This document shows positions 9,011 through 17,446 of a stretch of 64,000 nucleotides of DNA, piece by piece (within the stretch, counting starts at the first letter, position 1; every line of letters starts with the position of its first letter). The DNA is from Verrucomicrobiales bacterium (GTDB lineage: Bacteria; Verrucomicrobiota; Verrucomicrobiia; Limisphaerales; J093): the NCBI GenBank assembly GCA_015075445.1, contig JABTUJ010000030.1:62001-126000 (forward strand). The letters run 5' to 3'. A program made the position numbers and the translations under genes. The notes beneath the pieces are model-generated. The model was not told the origin of the DNA. It worked only from the letters and a program-made list of their open reading frames with translations, and did no database searches.

Positions 9011-9676
9011 TCAGGGCTTCTTGGGATCCGCCTCCCAGGGCACCACCCACTTGTAGATCGTGTGCTCGCCCTCGCCGTAGCCGTCGTCGCCATTGCCCCA
9101 CGGCCCCGTGCTGGAAGCGTGCATCCGATGCACCACCACCGGCTTGGCGCCGCGCATGTCGAAGTCGTGCGAGACAATCCGTGAACCCGCCTTGAGCTTC
9201 TCCAACTGCGGCATCAGCCGCACGTTGAGCTCCGGCAACAGGTACAGCGTCACCACGCTCGCCTCCCGCAGATCGAGCGTGAAGATGTCCGCCTGCTTGA
9301 TCGTGACCAGGTGCTCGACCTTGTTCGACTTCACGTTCGCCAGCGATTCCTGCACGCGATTCGGGTCGATGTCGAACCCGATCGCCTTCACCCCGTACTT
9401 CTTCGCCGCCGTCACCACGATCCGCCCGTCCCCACACCCCAGATCGTAGAGCACATCCCCCTTCTTCACCTCGGCCAGCTCGAGCATCTTCTCGACCACC
9501 TGTTGCGGCGTCGGCACAAACACCACGTCCGGCGTCCGCGTCGCCGCCGCGGGCGTCGTCGACCCGTCCGCCGCTTGGACCGGCCGCGGTACAGCAAGCA
9601 CCAGGCTGAGCAGCACACCGGCCGTGACCCGCGCGATGCCGGCCGTTCGGGGAGAAAGGAAGTGAGGAGTTTTCAT
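9011..9676 (-). CDS. Exported class I SAM-dependent methyltransferase
   Basis: 221 residues. The ATG at 9676 gives a clean signal peptide (VTAGVLLSLVLAVPRPVQA, about residues 17-35). The methyltransferase core follows: LYDLGCGDGRIVVTAAKKYG around residue 79 (motif I) and IGFDIDP (motif II). The C-terminus ends in YKWVVPWEADPKKP. Secreted methyltransferases of this type are common in this phylum and often sit beside metal or electron-transport genes; the substrate is unknown. It is on the same strand as, and 141 bases downstream of, the SCO-like gene, so the two may share a transcript. The C-terminal end is 10 bases from the convergent URO-D-like gene. Confidence 0.8.
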   Translation of the reverse strand: MKTPHFLSPRTAGIARVTAGVLLSLVLAVPRPVQAADGSTTPAAATRTPDVVFVPTPQQVVEKMLELAEVKKGDVLYDLGCGDGRIVVTAAKKYGVKAIGFDIDPNRVQESLANVKSNKVEHLVTIKQADIFTLDLREASVVTLYLLPELNVRLMPQLEKLKAGSRIVSHDFDMRGAKPVVVHRMHASSTGPWGNGDDGYGEGEHTIYKWVVPWEADPKKP

Positions 9677-9817
9677 AGGCGAGATTTGATGTGATGGGTC
9701 GCGCCGGCCCGCACGGGCGCCGACCGCCGTTCGGATTGGAGGGCTGAGCTCGGGCGAACACATGAACGCGTGGACAATTCTCCCGCACCCGGCCGCTGTC
9801 AAGAATCGCCCCGCCCC

Positions 9818-10768
9818 TTATCGGGCCACCGCCGCCGCGACCATCTCCGCCACGAATTCCTCCACCGTCCACTCGTTCCCGACGAAGATCCGCCGGATGC
9901 GCCCCGAAGGTTCGACAACCACGGTCCGGACGTTGTGACTGAACGTCTCCCCATCCCGCCCGATGAACATCCCGAACTGCTCCGTGATGGCGTCGATCTC
10001 GATCATCTCCCCCGTGCAGAAATTCCACCACGCGGGATCGAAGTTGTACTGCCGGGCGTACCGCTGCAGCACCGGGGGCGTGTCGTTGGCCGGATCGAAC
10101 GAGATCGACAGCAGATGCCACCGGTGTTCCGGTCCCGGCAGCCGTTCCTTCAACTGCCGCACCGCCTCGGCAAACTGCCGGCTCTGCCGCGGACAGAACG
10201 TCGGGTACGGACACCGCGTGTAGATGAAGGTGAATCCCAGCGCGCGACCGCGAAACTCGTCGAGCCGGATGGCCTGCCGGGACTCCGTCATAAACGGGTA
10301 ATCCGGCAACCGATCGCCTTCCTCGAGTTCCTCCACCTGGCGCACGATCCGGACGCCCGGCACCTCGGGTTTGGCTTCCTCCGGCACCCCCCGCTCCAGC
10401 ACCTCGATCTGGTCGATCCATCCGTCGGTCTCCGTCACCGTCATGCGGAACGCCACGCGATCCCCCGCCGACACCGCCGCCATCTCACCGGGATCCTTGA
10501 CGTCGAACGTCATCGTCATCGCCGCCATGTACCCGGGGATCTCCTCGTGTCGAATGACCGCCAGTCGGCCTCCTTCTCGAACCTCCCGAACCACCCCGCG
10601 CACGGCGAACGTCTTCACGCCGGCGGTTTCCGAGACGCCTTCGTGGGCGGGAGCGGTCGCCGCTGCCTCGCAGCAAGGCCGCGGGCCACGACACGCGCTG
10701 AGCGTGAGAAGGACGGCCAGGGCCAGCAATCGGCCGGTCGCAGGTGCTAGTGGCTGTTTCGTGATCAT
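9818..10768 (-). CDS. CusF-SCO1/SenC fusion lipoprotein (copper chaperone, cytochrome oxidase assembly type)
   Basis: 316 residues. The N-terminus has a lipobox ending at Cys26 (LTLSAC) followed by a Cys pair. Residues about 50-125 form a CusF-like copper-binding domain (RHEEIPGYMAAMTMTFDV, with the Met-rich pattern). Residues about 145-316 are SCO1/SenC: FIYTRCPYPTFCPRQ, then LLSISFDPANDTP, then FSHNVRTVVVEP with the conserved His. The Cys pair is CxxxxxC instead of the textbook CxxxC, as is found in CusF-SCO fusions. The role is delivery or redox handling of copper, probably for the CuA site of cytochrome c oxidase, in the periplasm. No oxidase genes are in the window. The start at 10768 is the ATG directly before the signal peptide. 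Confidence 0.87.
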   Translation of the reverse strand: MITKQPLAPATGRLLALAVLLTLSACRGPRPCCEAAATAPAHEGVSETAGVKTFAVRGVVREVREGGRLAVIRHEEIPGYMAAMTMTFDVKDPGEMAAVSAGDRVAFRMTVTETDGWIDQIEVLERGVPEEAKPEVPGVRIVRQVEELEEGDRLPDYPFMTESRQAIRLDEFRGRALGFTFIYTRCPYPTFCPRQSRQFAEAVRQLKERLPGPEHRWHLLSISFDPANDTPPVLQRYARQYNFDPAWWNFCTGEMIEIDAITEQFGMFIGRDGETFSHNVRTVVVEPSGRIRRIFVGNEWTVEEFVAEMVAAAVAR

Positions 10769-10896
10769 ACGTGGTTTCACTCGGCCCGGTCGACTCTCCG
10801 GTCCGGGACAGGACGGCATCCTGCCAGATACTCGCCGCCTGCACCAACCCCGACTTCGTAAAACCCGCGCCATCCGCTTTCCGTATGCGGGGGAGG

Positions 10897-11160
10897 GAAC
10901 GAAAAGCGCCGCTGGAAGACGCCGCACTCCAAACGCTTCGCGCCTCTTGACCGTGGGGCCGGTTCTGGCCCTTGGAATCCTGGAACTTCCCTTGAACTTT
11001 GCCCTTTGAGCTTGGAGCTTTGCGTGGGGGCTGAACGAAAAGCGCCGCTGGAAGACGCCGCACTCCAAACGCTCCGCGCCTCTTGACCGTGGGGCCGGTT
11101 CTGGCCCTTGGAATTCTGGAACTTCCCTTGAACTTTGCCCTTTGAGCTTGGAGCTTCGCG
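10897..11160. repeat. Tandem duplication of a 128-bp composite repeat
   Basis: Two near-identical copies, 10897-11024 and 11033-11160, offset by 136 bases with only a few differences. Each copy has a left block containing AAGCGCCGCTGGAAGACGCC and a right block of about 7-base periodic sequence (CCCTTGAACTTTGCCCTTTG). Parts of both blocks recur, in the opposite orientation and diverged, at 46411-46690. Long open frames cross the repeat but the Lys/Ser/Phe-rich peptides are artefacts of the period. The repeat fills most of the 534-base gap between the divergent SCO-like and TIM-barrel genes; no other gene is seen in that gap. Confidence 0.85.
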
Positions 11161-11302
11161 CTCTGCGCTTCCTCTCGCTCGAACGCCCCCCGCCGCATGC
11201 CCCGGTCCCGGGCTTGTCGAACCGCGTGTGGCGTTCTAGCTTTCGCGCCGTGTTGTCCCGACTCAAAACCGGTCCCCGTCTCGTGTCATCCTCCCCCGCG
11301 CC

Positions 11303-12253
11303 ATGAACACCGATCCCTCCCCCCGCCCGTTGAGCCGTCGCGAACTCCTCCGCCGCACCACGGCGCTGACCGCCGGTGCCCTCGCGTTGGGCACCGCGAG
11401 CCGCCTGACGGCCGCCCCCGCCGCCACCCACGGCCGGATCAAGCACTCCATTGTCCAATGGCCCTTCGAGACGTTCGGCTCGAAATGGAACCTCGACCAG
11501 CTCTGCGAGGTGGCCAAGGAGCTCGGCTGCGTCAGCGTCGAGCTCGTGCCCGACAAGGACTACCCCATCCTCAAACGGCATGGCCTGATCTGCGCCATCG
11601 GCCAGATCGACATGAACCCCGACCCGCCCTTCGTCAAAGGGTTCAACAACCCCGACCACTGGCCGCGCGTCATCAAGGCCACCACCGACGCCATCGATGC
11701 CGCCGCCGCCTTCGGCTTCCCCAACGTCATCTGCTTCACCGGTTACAGCGCGCGCCAGCCGGACGACCCCCGCAGCAGACACATTGCCCCCGAACGCGGT
11801 GCCCGGAACTGCGTCGCCGGGTTCAAGCAGGTGGTCGGTCACGCTGAGCAGAAAGGCGTCACCCTCTGCCTCGAAATGCTCAACAGCCGCGAGGATTCCC
11901 ATCCCATGAAGGGACACCCTGGTTACCAGGGCGACCATGTGGACTATTGCCTGGATATCCTCCGACGCGTGAGCTCGCCGCGGCTCAAACTCCTCTTCGA
12001 CATCTACCACGTGCAGGTGATGGACGGGGATCTCGTCCGCCGGATCCGCCAGAGCGGCGAGTTCATCGGCCATGTTCATACCGCCGGCAACCCCGGGCGC
12101 GGGGAACTCGACGACCACCAGGAAATCAACTTCCCCCCTGTCCTCCGCGCGCTCGTCGAAGTCGGGTACCGCGGCTACGTGGGCCATGAGTTCATCCCCA
12201 CGCGGGATGCACGGGAAGGCCTGCGCCAGGCCATCACCGTCTGCGACGTCTGA
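11303..12253 (+). CDS. Sugar phosphate isomerase/epimerase-like TIM-barrel protein (hydroxypyruvate isomerase type), exported
   Basis: 316 residues. The N-terminus is a Tat-like leader (LSRRELLRRTTALTAGAL, about residues 11-28). The barrel follows with the features of the AP-endonuclease-2/Hyi group: IKHSIVQWPFETFG, then LCLEMLNSRED (metal-binding Glu), LLFDIYHVQVMDGD (Asp/His) and VGHEFIPTRDAREGL at the end (final metal-binding Glu). Typical members are about 260-300 residues, so the length fits after removal of the leader. It ends 6 bases before the symporter gene, so an operon is likely. The activity is probably isomerisation or epimerisation of a sugar or an open-chain hydroxy-ketone, with the substrate unknown. 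Confidence 0.85.
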   Translation: MNTDPSPRPLSRRELLRRTTALTAGALALGTASRLTAAPAATHGRIKHSIVQWPFETFGSKWNLDQLCEVAKELGCVSVELVPDKDYPILKRHGLICAIGQIDMNPDPPFVKGFNNPDHWPRVIKATTDAIDAAAAFGFPNVICFTGYSARQPDDPRSRHIAPERGARNCVAGFKQVVGHAEQKGVTLCLEMLNSREDSHPMKGHPGYQGDHVDYCLDILRRVSSPRLKLLFDIYHVQVMDGDLVRRIRQSGEFIGHVHTAGNPGRGELDDHQEINFPPVLRALVEVGYRGYVGHEFIPTRDAREGLRQAITVCDV

Positions 12254-12259
12254 CCCGAC

Positions 12260-13633
12260 GTGACCTGGGTCCTCGCCGGCATCCTCGGCTATGTGGCCCT
12301 GCAGTTGGTCATCGGGCTGGTCGTCTCGCGCCGCATCGCCACCGAAGATGACTACCTGCTGGCCGGCCGGCGGCTGGGCTACGGCCTGGCCACGTTCAGC
12401 TTCTTCGCCACCTGGTTCGGCGCCGAGACCTGCATCAGCTCCGCCGGCCGCATCTATGCCGAAGGCCTGTCTGGCGCCTCGGCCGAGCCGTTCGGTTACG
12501 GCGTCTGTCTGCTGTTCATGGGTGCCGTCTTTGCGGTCCCCCTCTGGCGACGCCGCCTCACCACCCTCGCGGATCTGTTCCGACAACGGTACTCGCCGGC
12601 GGTTGAACGGCTGGCAGTCGTGCTGATGGTGCCCACGTCGGTGCTGTGGGCCGCCGCTCAAATCCGTGGGTTCGGCCAGGTGCTGGACGCCAGCTCGGGG
12701 GTGGGGGTGCCGCTGGCCATCAGCCTCGCCGCCGTGGTCGCCATTGCTTACACCGGCTTTGGCGGCATGCGCGCCGATGTGATCACCGACCTCATCCAGG
12801 GCGTGATGATCATCCTTGGCCTTGTGGTGCTCGTGGCCGTGCTGTTCCCCGGCGTGCCGGAAATCGGGTCCGCCTGGCGCACCGTCGAACCGGAACGACT
12901 CCGGCTTATCAACACCGCCCAGTCGCCCTGGCTCACCCTCGAGGCCTGGGCGATCCCGATCTGCGGATCGGTCGTCGCGCAGGAACTGGTCGCCCGCGTG
13001 CTGGCCACGCGCTCGCCCACCGTGGCGCGCCGCTCCGCCCTCGCCGGCGGCGGCCTCTACATCGGCGTGGGACTCATCCCGGTGTTCATCGGACTGGTGG
13101 GTGTCGAACTCCTCCCGAACCTCGACCACCCGGAACAGATTCTGCCCCGGCTGGCGCAACAACACCTCGCTCCCGCCCTGTACGTCCTGTTCGCCGGAGC
13201 CTTGGTCTCCGCCATTCTCTCCACGGTCGACAGCACCCTCCTCGCCGCCTCCGCCCTGACCGTCCACAACCTGGTGCTTCCCCACCAGCCGGGTCTCGAC
13301 GAAGCCACCAAGGTGCGGTGGTCGCGCTTCGGGGTGGTCGCGTTCGGGCTCATGGCCTGGGCGTTGGCGCTGGGCGCCGAGACGATCTTCGAGCTGGTCG
13401 AAAGCGCCTCGGCCTTCGGCAGCGCCGGCATCTTCGTGATCGTGTTGTTCGGCTTGTTCACCCGGTTCGGAGGTCCGCGCAGCGCGACCGCCGCGTTGAT
13501 CGTCGGGGCGCTCATCTGGATTCTCGGCACCTACGTCCTCGCCTGGGAAGTCGTCTACCTGTTCGCCCTCGGAGGCGCCGCCCTCGCCTACGCCGCCGTC
13601 GCTTGCCGGGAGAACATCAAGCCACCAACGTGA
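12260..13633 (+). CDS. Sodium:solute symporter (SSS) family transporter
   Basis: 457 residues, starting with GTG at 12260, 6 bases after the TIM-barrel stop. About 13 hydrophobic segments are visible. The N-terminal part has the SSS pattern (DDYLLAGRRLGYGLATFSFF, then a WFGAET segment), and the centre has AYTGFGGMRADVITDLIQG, the typical GGxxAVxxTDxxQ-like region. The C-terminal half has STVDSTLLAAS, the conserved Na+-site region of the family. It would import an organic solute with Na+ across the inner membrane; coupling to the isomerase-like gene suggests a sugar or sugar acid. A GTG start is accepted because no ATG lies nearby in frame and the first transmembrane segment begins at once. 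Confidence 0.88.
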   Translation: MTWVLAGILGYVALQLVIGLVVSRRIATEDDYLLAGRRLGYGLATFSFFATWFGAETCISSAGRIYAEGLSGASAEPFGYGVCLLFMGAVFAVPLWRRRLTTLADLFRQRYSPAVERLAVVLMVPTSVLWAAAQIRGFGQVLDASSGVGVPLAISLAAVVAIAYTGFGGMRADVITDLIQGVMIILGLVVLVAVLFPGVPEIGSAWRTVEPERLRLINTAQSPWLTLEAWAIPICGSVVAQELVARVLATRSPTVARRSALAGGGLYIGVGLIPVFIGLVGVELLPNLDHPEQILPRLAQQHLAPALYVLFAGALVSAILSTVDSTLLAASALTVHNLVLPHQPGLDEATKVRWSRFGVVAFGLMAWALALGAETIFELVESASAFGSAGIFVIVLFGLFTRFGGPRSATAALIVGALIWILGTYVLAWEVVYLFALGGAALAYAAVACRENIKPPT

Positions 13634-13645
13634 CCAGGCAACACC

Positions 13646-13696
13646 GTAGGCGCCGACGTGAGCAGGCGGGTTGGTAGGCGCCGACGTCAGGAGGCG
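13646..13696 (+). repeat. Repeat family D, two adjacent copies
   Basis: GTAGGCGCCGACGT occurs at 13646 and again at 13674, followed by GAGCAGGCGGG and CAGGAGGCG respectively. The same words form a perfect inverted repeat at 27933-27990. It lies directly after the symporter stop. Non-coding. Confidence 0.7.
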
Positions 13697-13725
13697 TTTT
13701 CGCACCAGCCCCAACTTCCCGCTCC

Positions 13726-13755
13726 ATGAACCTGTGGTGCAGGCGTCCCGCCTGC
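13726..13755 (+). repeat. REP-like palindrome, family A
   Basis: ATGAACCTGTGGTGCAGGCG followed by TCCCGCCTGC, with the inverted pair GCAGGCG/CGCCTGC... around a TCC centre. Same family as 4108-4139. Downstream (about 13770-13800) a GAATGCAGAAG word is repeated, which is also common filler in this gap. No gene is supported between 13634 and 14019. Confidence 0.75.
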
Positions 13756-13867
13756 TCTCCCATGAACCGGAATGCAGAAGGCAGAATGAAGAATGCAGAA
13801 GGGACATCCAGCCAGCCAGCTTCATGGTCCTCAGGCATGGCCACCCAGCCCAAGGAGAGTGCCACCG

Positions 13868-14019
13868 ACCTTGGAGCTTCGGCCTTGGACCTTCCCTTGA
13901 GCTTTGACCTTTGACCTTGGAGCTTCGGCCTTGGACCTTCCCTTGAGCTTTGAACTTTGACCTTGGAGCTTCGACCCTGGCCCTTCCCTTGAGCTTTGAG
14001 CTTTGACCTTGGAGCTTCG
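13868..14019 (+). repeat. 46-bp tandem repeat, about 3.3 copies (heptad-based family E)
   Basis: Units start at 13868, 13914, 13960 and 14006. Each begins ACCTTGGAGCTTCG and contains CCTTCCCTTGAGCTTTGA. Inside the unit there is a weaker 7-base period (GAGCTTT, GACCTTT, GAACTTT). The tract ends exactly at the stop of the DUF2752 gene. Related tracts occur at 10968-11160 and 46411-46585. Confidence 0.88.
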
Positions 14020-14613
14020 CTACAGCGTCCGGGTCACCAACAAGTAGAACCAGTTCGCCAACAGCAGTGCCGCCACCGTCCGCCAAGTCCCCCAGTGTCG
14101 CCCCAAGCCCATCGCCTTCGCCAGCATCCGCGTTCCCAAACACCGATCGGCCAGGGCCGCGGCGCAAAGCAGCCCCGCCCCCAGCAGCAGGGCCGCGGCC
14201 AGCGGGTTCCACCGCCAGGCCTCGACCCAGTCCCCTTGCGCAAACGCCAGCGCCGCGCGGGTCGATCCACAGAGCGGACAAGGATAACCGGTGGCTTCCC
14301 GCAGCCCGCAGAGCGGCAGAGGCAGTCCCCACACCGACGCCAGATGCAAACCGGCGAGCGTCATTAGCAGGGCCCCGAAAGCCCAAACCGGCCACCGGAG
14401 TCCCCGGCCGTGCCGGTCCCGGCTGGCTCCCCATGAACCTGTGGTGCAGGCTTCCAGCCTGCGGCTTCCGCGGTTCGCGGTCACCCGGCCCGACCCCTCG
14501 GCCAAGGACGCTTGCCCCGAGCTTAACCGCGGCGGAACCTCCACCACCCGCTGAGGTGGCTTGACCGCGATCGGCGCGGCCCGGAAAGCATCGCCTGGCT
14601 CAGCCATGATCAT
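14020..14613 (-). CDS. DUF2752 membrane protein with repeat-derived N-terminal insert
   Basis: About 197 residues if the ATG at 14613 is used (ATG 14607 is also possible). The C-terminal 120 residues are a typical DUF2752 protein: a first membrane segment, then GLREATGYPCPLCGSTRAAL (the CPxCGxTR signature), then two further membrane segments ending ANWFYLLVTRTL. The N-terminal 70 residues are not membrane-like and read straight through a family A REP element (14433-14463), so the original start was probably disturbed by that insertion. It overlaps the preceding gene by 14 bases. The function of DUF2752 is unknown; it often sits beside GYF_2/DUF4013-type membrane genes, as here. Confidence 0.7.
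   Translation of the reverse strand: MIMAEPGDAFRAAPIAVKPPQRVVEVPPRLSSGQASLAEGSGRVTANRGSRRLEACTTGSWGASRDRHGRGLRWPVWAFGALLMTLAGLHLASVWGLPLPLCGLREATGYPCPLCGSTRAALAFAQGDWVEAWRWNPLAAALLLGAGLLCAAALADRCLGTRMLAKAMGLGRHWGTWRTVAALLLANWFYLLVTRTL
14433..14463 (+). repeat. REP-like palindrome, family A, inside the DUF2752 gene
   Basis: ATGAACCTGTGGTGCAGGCT then TCCAGCCTGCGG; the stem has a CTTCCAGCC variant compared with CGTCCCGCC in the other copies. It is antisense to the gene and is read as LEACTTGSW in its N-terminal part. Confidence 0.7.
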
Positions 14614-14974
14614 CGGTGGCCGGACGCGACGCCCCCTCGTGGGGACGGGCGTCACGCAAGACCGCCAGGCTCGTAAACAGTGCCCACAGCCAGGCCGTCG
14701 CAAAGACACCCACCCCCGCCAGGCTGATCCAGAAGGCCGATGTGAAGCCGACCGGCAGCTCGCCGAGATCCAGCCACGCCCGCACGATGCGGAAGAGCCC
14801 GTACAGCGTCAGGCCGAACCCCGCCAGCGCCGTGCCCGCTTGCGCATAGCCGATGGCACACCCGGCCGCCAGGCTCCCCAGACCCGGCAACGTGAGCACA
14901 TTCGTCCACAGACAGGCCCAGGCCGTGGCCCGGTCAACCGGGCGGCCGCGGCCGGACACCGAACAGGTCTTCAT
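14600..14974 (-). CDS. Small membrane protein of unknown function
   Basis: 124 residues with two or three hydrophobic segments (TNVLTLPGLGSLAAGCAIGY, AGFGLTLYGLFRIVRAWLDL and SLAGVGVFATAWLWALFTSL). No family is recognised. It overlaps the upstream GYF_2 gene by 41 bases and the downstream DUF2752 gene by 14 bases, a tight arrangement that supports it as a real gene in the same transcript. The overlap with the upstream gene is long, so a start further in (GTG at 14959) is possible. Confidence 0.6.
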   Translation of the reverse strand: MKTCSVSGRGRPVDRATAWACLWTNVLTLPGLGSLAAGCAIGYAQAGTALAGFGLTLYGLFRIVRAWLDLGELPVGFTSAFWISLAGVGVFATAWLWALFTSLAVLRDARPHEGASRPATDDHG

Positions 14975-15998
14975 ACGCCGTCATCAGCGCGGTCCACGCA
15001 AACGGCAGGTTCAGCAGGAGCACCCATTGCTGCTGCAGACCCAGTTGCCCGGCATGCCGAGTCAGTTCGGGCAACCGTTCCCTCAGCGCGCCGAACTCCA
15101 GCGATCCCAGCGGGCCCAGCAGGTCCATGGTGTGTCCCACCATCCGCACCGAGCTGTAGGCCGAGAAGATCACCAGCGGCAGAAAGGCCAGCGCCAACAA
15201 GCCCAGCACCGTGAAGAACCGCGGCATCACCGCCCGCCAGCTTCCCGCAACCGCCTCGCCAAACCCCAGCCGCCGATCCGCCGCCAGCGGCAGGCTGAAC
15301 GCCCAAACCGTGCTCAGGAATACCCCCGGCAGAATGCACAGCGCCAGCCCGATCTCCTCCAGAATCCCCGTGATCACAAACACCAACAGACACGCCGTAA
15401 AACGTCCGTCAAAACACGCAAACAAATCGCTCGGCCGCGCCGGTTCCCCCCGGACCAGCCCCAGGATCAGTAAGCTCAAACCCCCGTACACGGCCCCCGA
15501 CACTGCCAGACCCACCAGCAGACCCAGGCAGCCGAACACTTGCGGCAGGAGTTGCGGCAACGTCTGAATGCCCCACGCCAGCGCGCTCGCCCCCGTGATC
15601 AGCAGCAGATGGCGCTGCCACAAATGCCACGCCCGTCCAAGACACTCGAAGACCCGCAACTCGCCCCCCGCCCAACCAGCCACGGCCGGACCCGCCTCCA
15701 GCCACCCGGCCGGCGGCAGGGGTGTCGAAGCCGTTGACGAGGGGTCGTCGGGCCCAGCACTCGCAGGCGTTGTCGAAGTGAGGTCTGCGACGGGCGACGG
15801 CGGCACGGCATGCATCCGCGCGGCCTCGGCCAGCACCGCCGCAAACTCGGGCAGCGTCCCCAGCGACTGCCAGTCACGACTCCCCTCCGCCAGAACCAGG
15901 GTCTGGCCGTTGGCCCGGTGATCGAGGATCCACTCGCGAAGCTGATCCGCCGTGACCGGACCGTATTCGCGCCCGTCCCCGCCGATCATCTTGAACAT
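14934..15998 (-). CDS. GYF_2-domain membrane protein
   Basis: 354 residues. Residues 1-60 are a GYF_2 (DUF4339) domain: MIGGDGREYGPVTADQLREW, then LVLAEGSRDWQSLGTLPEF. A low-complexity Pro/Ser/Thr linker follows (about 70-105). The remainder has about six hydrophobic segments of the kind seen in DUF4013-like proteins. GYF_2 domains in bacteria are thought to bind proline-rich peptides or to act as protein-interaction modules at the membrane. It is the first gene of a three-gene overlapping set with the unknown 124-residue protein and the DUF2752 protein. Its start overlaps the end of the haem-protein gene by 13 bases, so the set may begin upstream of it. Confidence 0.8.
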   Translation of the reverse strand: MFKMIGGDGREYGPVTADQLREWILDHRANGQTLVLAEGSRDWQSLGTLPEFAAVLAEAARMHAVPPSPVADLTSTTPASAGPDDPSSTASTPLPPAGWLEAGPAVAGWAGGELRVFECLGRAWHLWQRHLLLITGASALAWGIQTLPQLLPQVFGCLGLLVGLAVSGAVYGGLSLLILGLVRGEPARPSDLFACFDGRFTACLLVFVITGILEEIGLALCILPGVFLSTVWAFSLPLAADRRLGFGEAVAGSWRAVMPRFFTVLGLLALAFLPLVIFSAYSSVRMVGHTMDLLGPLGSLEFGALRERLPELTRHAGQLGLQQQWVLLLNLPFAWTALMTAYEDLFGVRPRPPG

Positions 15999-17341
15999 GG
16001 CGGCGAGTCTGTTGACCCCTCACGGCGGGCGTCAAGCGTCGTGGCAACCAGGATATCCTTCACGGCCACACGCTCGGCCGCGGGCAAATGGGCGAAGCCT
16101 TTCGGCGGTTCGGCCGCCTCCAGCACTTCGAACAGCCGCCGGTAAACCCGCTCCTTGAGCATCGCCGGCAACGCCTCGAACGCCGGGGAGTGAATCATGT
16201 AGCTGCACCGCCAGCGGAACAGTCGGGTGGTCAGATCGAAATCCTTCAGGCTGCGCCCCTGCCCGTCCATCCGCCGGTTGGCACGGAACGCTACCTCAAA
16301 GTCCCCCGCCCCACGCAACCCGCCCGCAGGAAGCGGAGCCTCCCCGCAGAACAGCAGGTGCTCCACAATCCGCTCCGTCTCGCTGGTCACGACCCGCAAA
16401 GCCGTCCCCTCGGGTTCGGCCGTCTCCGGTTGTCCAAGTTCACGCTGGAGATTGCGCTGGTAGTCCATCCATTTCCGCACCCGCAGCGCGCCCTGCACCA
16501 GGCGGTTGTGCATGCCGACCTGATGTTCCAGGACCATCAGCGCCACGATGTCGCTGTCGCCCCGCAGGTAAGGTTGCGCGGCAAAGAAAGGCGCCAGATC
16601 CGTCACGTTGGCCCCGGCCTCACGGTCGAGTGCATCGCCGCCCAGCCTCGTCGCTCGAACAAAGCCGTTGCCCATGTGGCGGGCCTCGCCGTGCGCCCCC
16701 GTCACGTACCACCCCCCCCACCGCTCCTCCAGCGGACTGTCGTGCCCCGTCAGAAACGTCCCCATCGACGTCATCGGCTCACCCTGCGCATCAGGCACCA
16801 CCGAGCGTACCATCACGCCCGGCCAGTTCCGCGTCAGCGAACCCCCGTGGCACGACAGACAGTCGGCGTCACGCACGAACCGGGTCGACTCCTCGCCGGG
16901 CCCCGGGTCAAATCGATAGAACACGAGCCCGAGTTGCGGATCGGTCACCGCCACCTCGATCAGCCCGCCCGGTACCCAGCCGACATACGCTTCGTCGCTG
17001 AAATACAGCGCCCGGGGCCGACGCGGTTCGATGAGCGCCCGTTGCAGGCTTGTCTTCGAGAAAACCAGCACCTGCGATTCCACCGGTACCTCGAGGGCCC
17101 CAAGCAGTTCGCGCAGACATTCCCTGCCGATCCCGACCGTTGGCTGCCACTCCCCGGCGCTCCGACGCGCCTGCAGCGCCGTCACCCGGTTCGAAGCTTC
17201 GGCCGTCGAGTAGCGGATGGGCGGCAACTCATACTCCGGCAGGTTCTGGGCCGCCGCCGGACCGACCGCCGCCACCCCCGCCACCAAACCCGTCAATATC
17301 AACACGGTGCGCACGCGACAACCTGAGCACAGCCCCCGCAC
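15986..17341 (-). CDS. Secreted mono-haem cytochrome-like protein
   Basis: 451 residues. The N-terminus has a signal peptide (RTVLILTGLVAGVAAVGPAA, about residues 11-30). A single CxxCH haem motif is visible (DADCLSCHGGSLTRNWPG, about residue 160), followed by MVRSVVPDAQGEP. The protein continues with MTSMGTFLTGHDSPLEERWGG and a long helical C-terminal half. It resembles the conserved exported haem proteins of Planctomycetes and Verrucomicrobia that are usually labelled hypothetical. It would act in the periplasm, probably in electron transfer. It overlaps the next gene by 13 bases, which argues for a shared transcript with the GYF_2 set. Confidence 0.75.
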   Translation of the reverse strand: MRGLCSGCRVRTVLILTGLVAGVAAVGPAAAQNLPEYELPPIRYSTAEASNRVTALQARRSAGEWQPTVGIGRECLRELLGALEVPVESQVLVFSKTSLQRALIEPRRPRALYFSDEAYVGWVPGGLIEVAVTDPQLGLVFYRFDPGPGEESTRFVRDADCLSCHGGSLTRNWPGVMVRSVVPDAQGEPMTSMGTFLTGHDSPLEERWGGWYVTGAHGEARHMGNGFVRATRLGGDALDREAGANVTDLAPFFAAQPYLRGDSDIVALMVLEHQVGMHNRLVQGALRVRKWMDYQRNLQRELGQPETAEPEGTALRVVTSETERIVEHLLFCGEAPLPAGGLRGAGDFEVAFRANRRMDGQGRSLKDFDLTTRLFRWRCSYMIHSPAFEALPAMLKERVYRRLFEVLEAAEPPKGFAHLPAAERVAVKDILVATTLDARREGSTDSPPCSR

Positions 17342-17388
17342 CTGTCCAGCGGGCGCCCTCGCAAACCTTGACCTGGCTCATGACCCGC

Positions 17389-17410
17389 GGGGTCAGTCCC
17401 TGAAACCTGA
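17389..17410 (+). repeat. Left inverted end of the Y1 element
   Basis: GGGGTCAGTCCC at 17389-17400 followed by TGAAACCTGA. The inverted partner is at 18501-18522. Confidence 0.8.
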
Positions 17411-17446
17411 ATTGACCCCGCCGTCCCCTCCCGCTATCCCCCTCGC

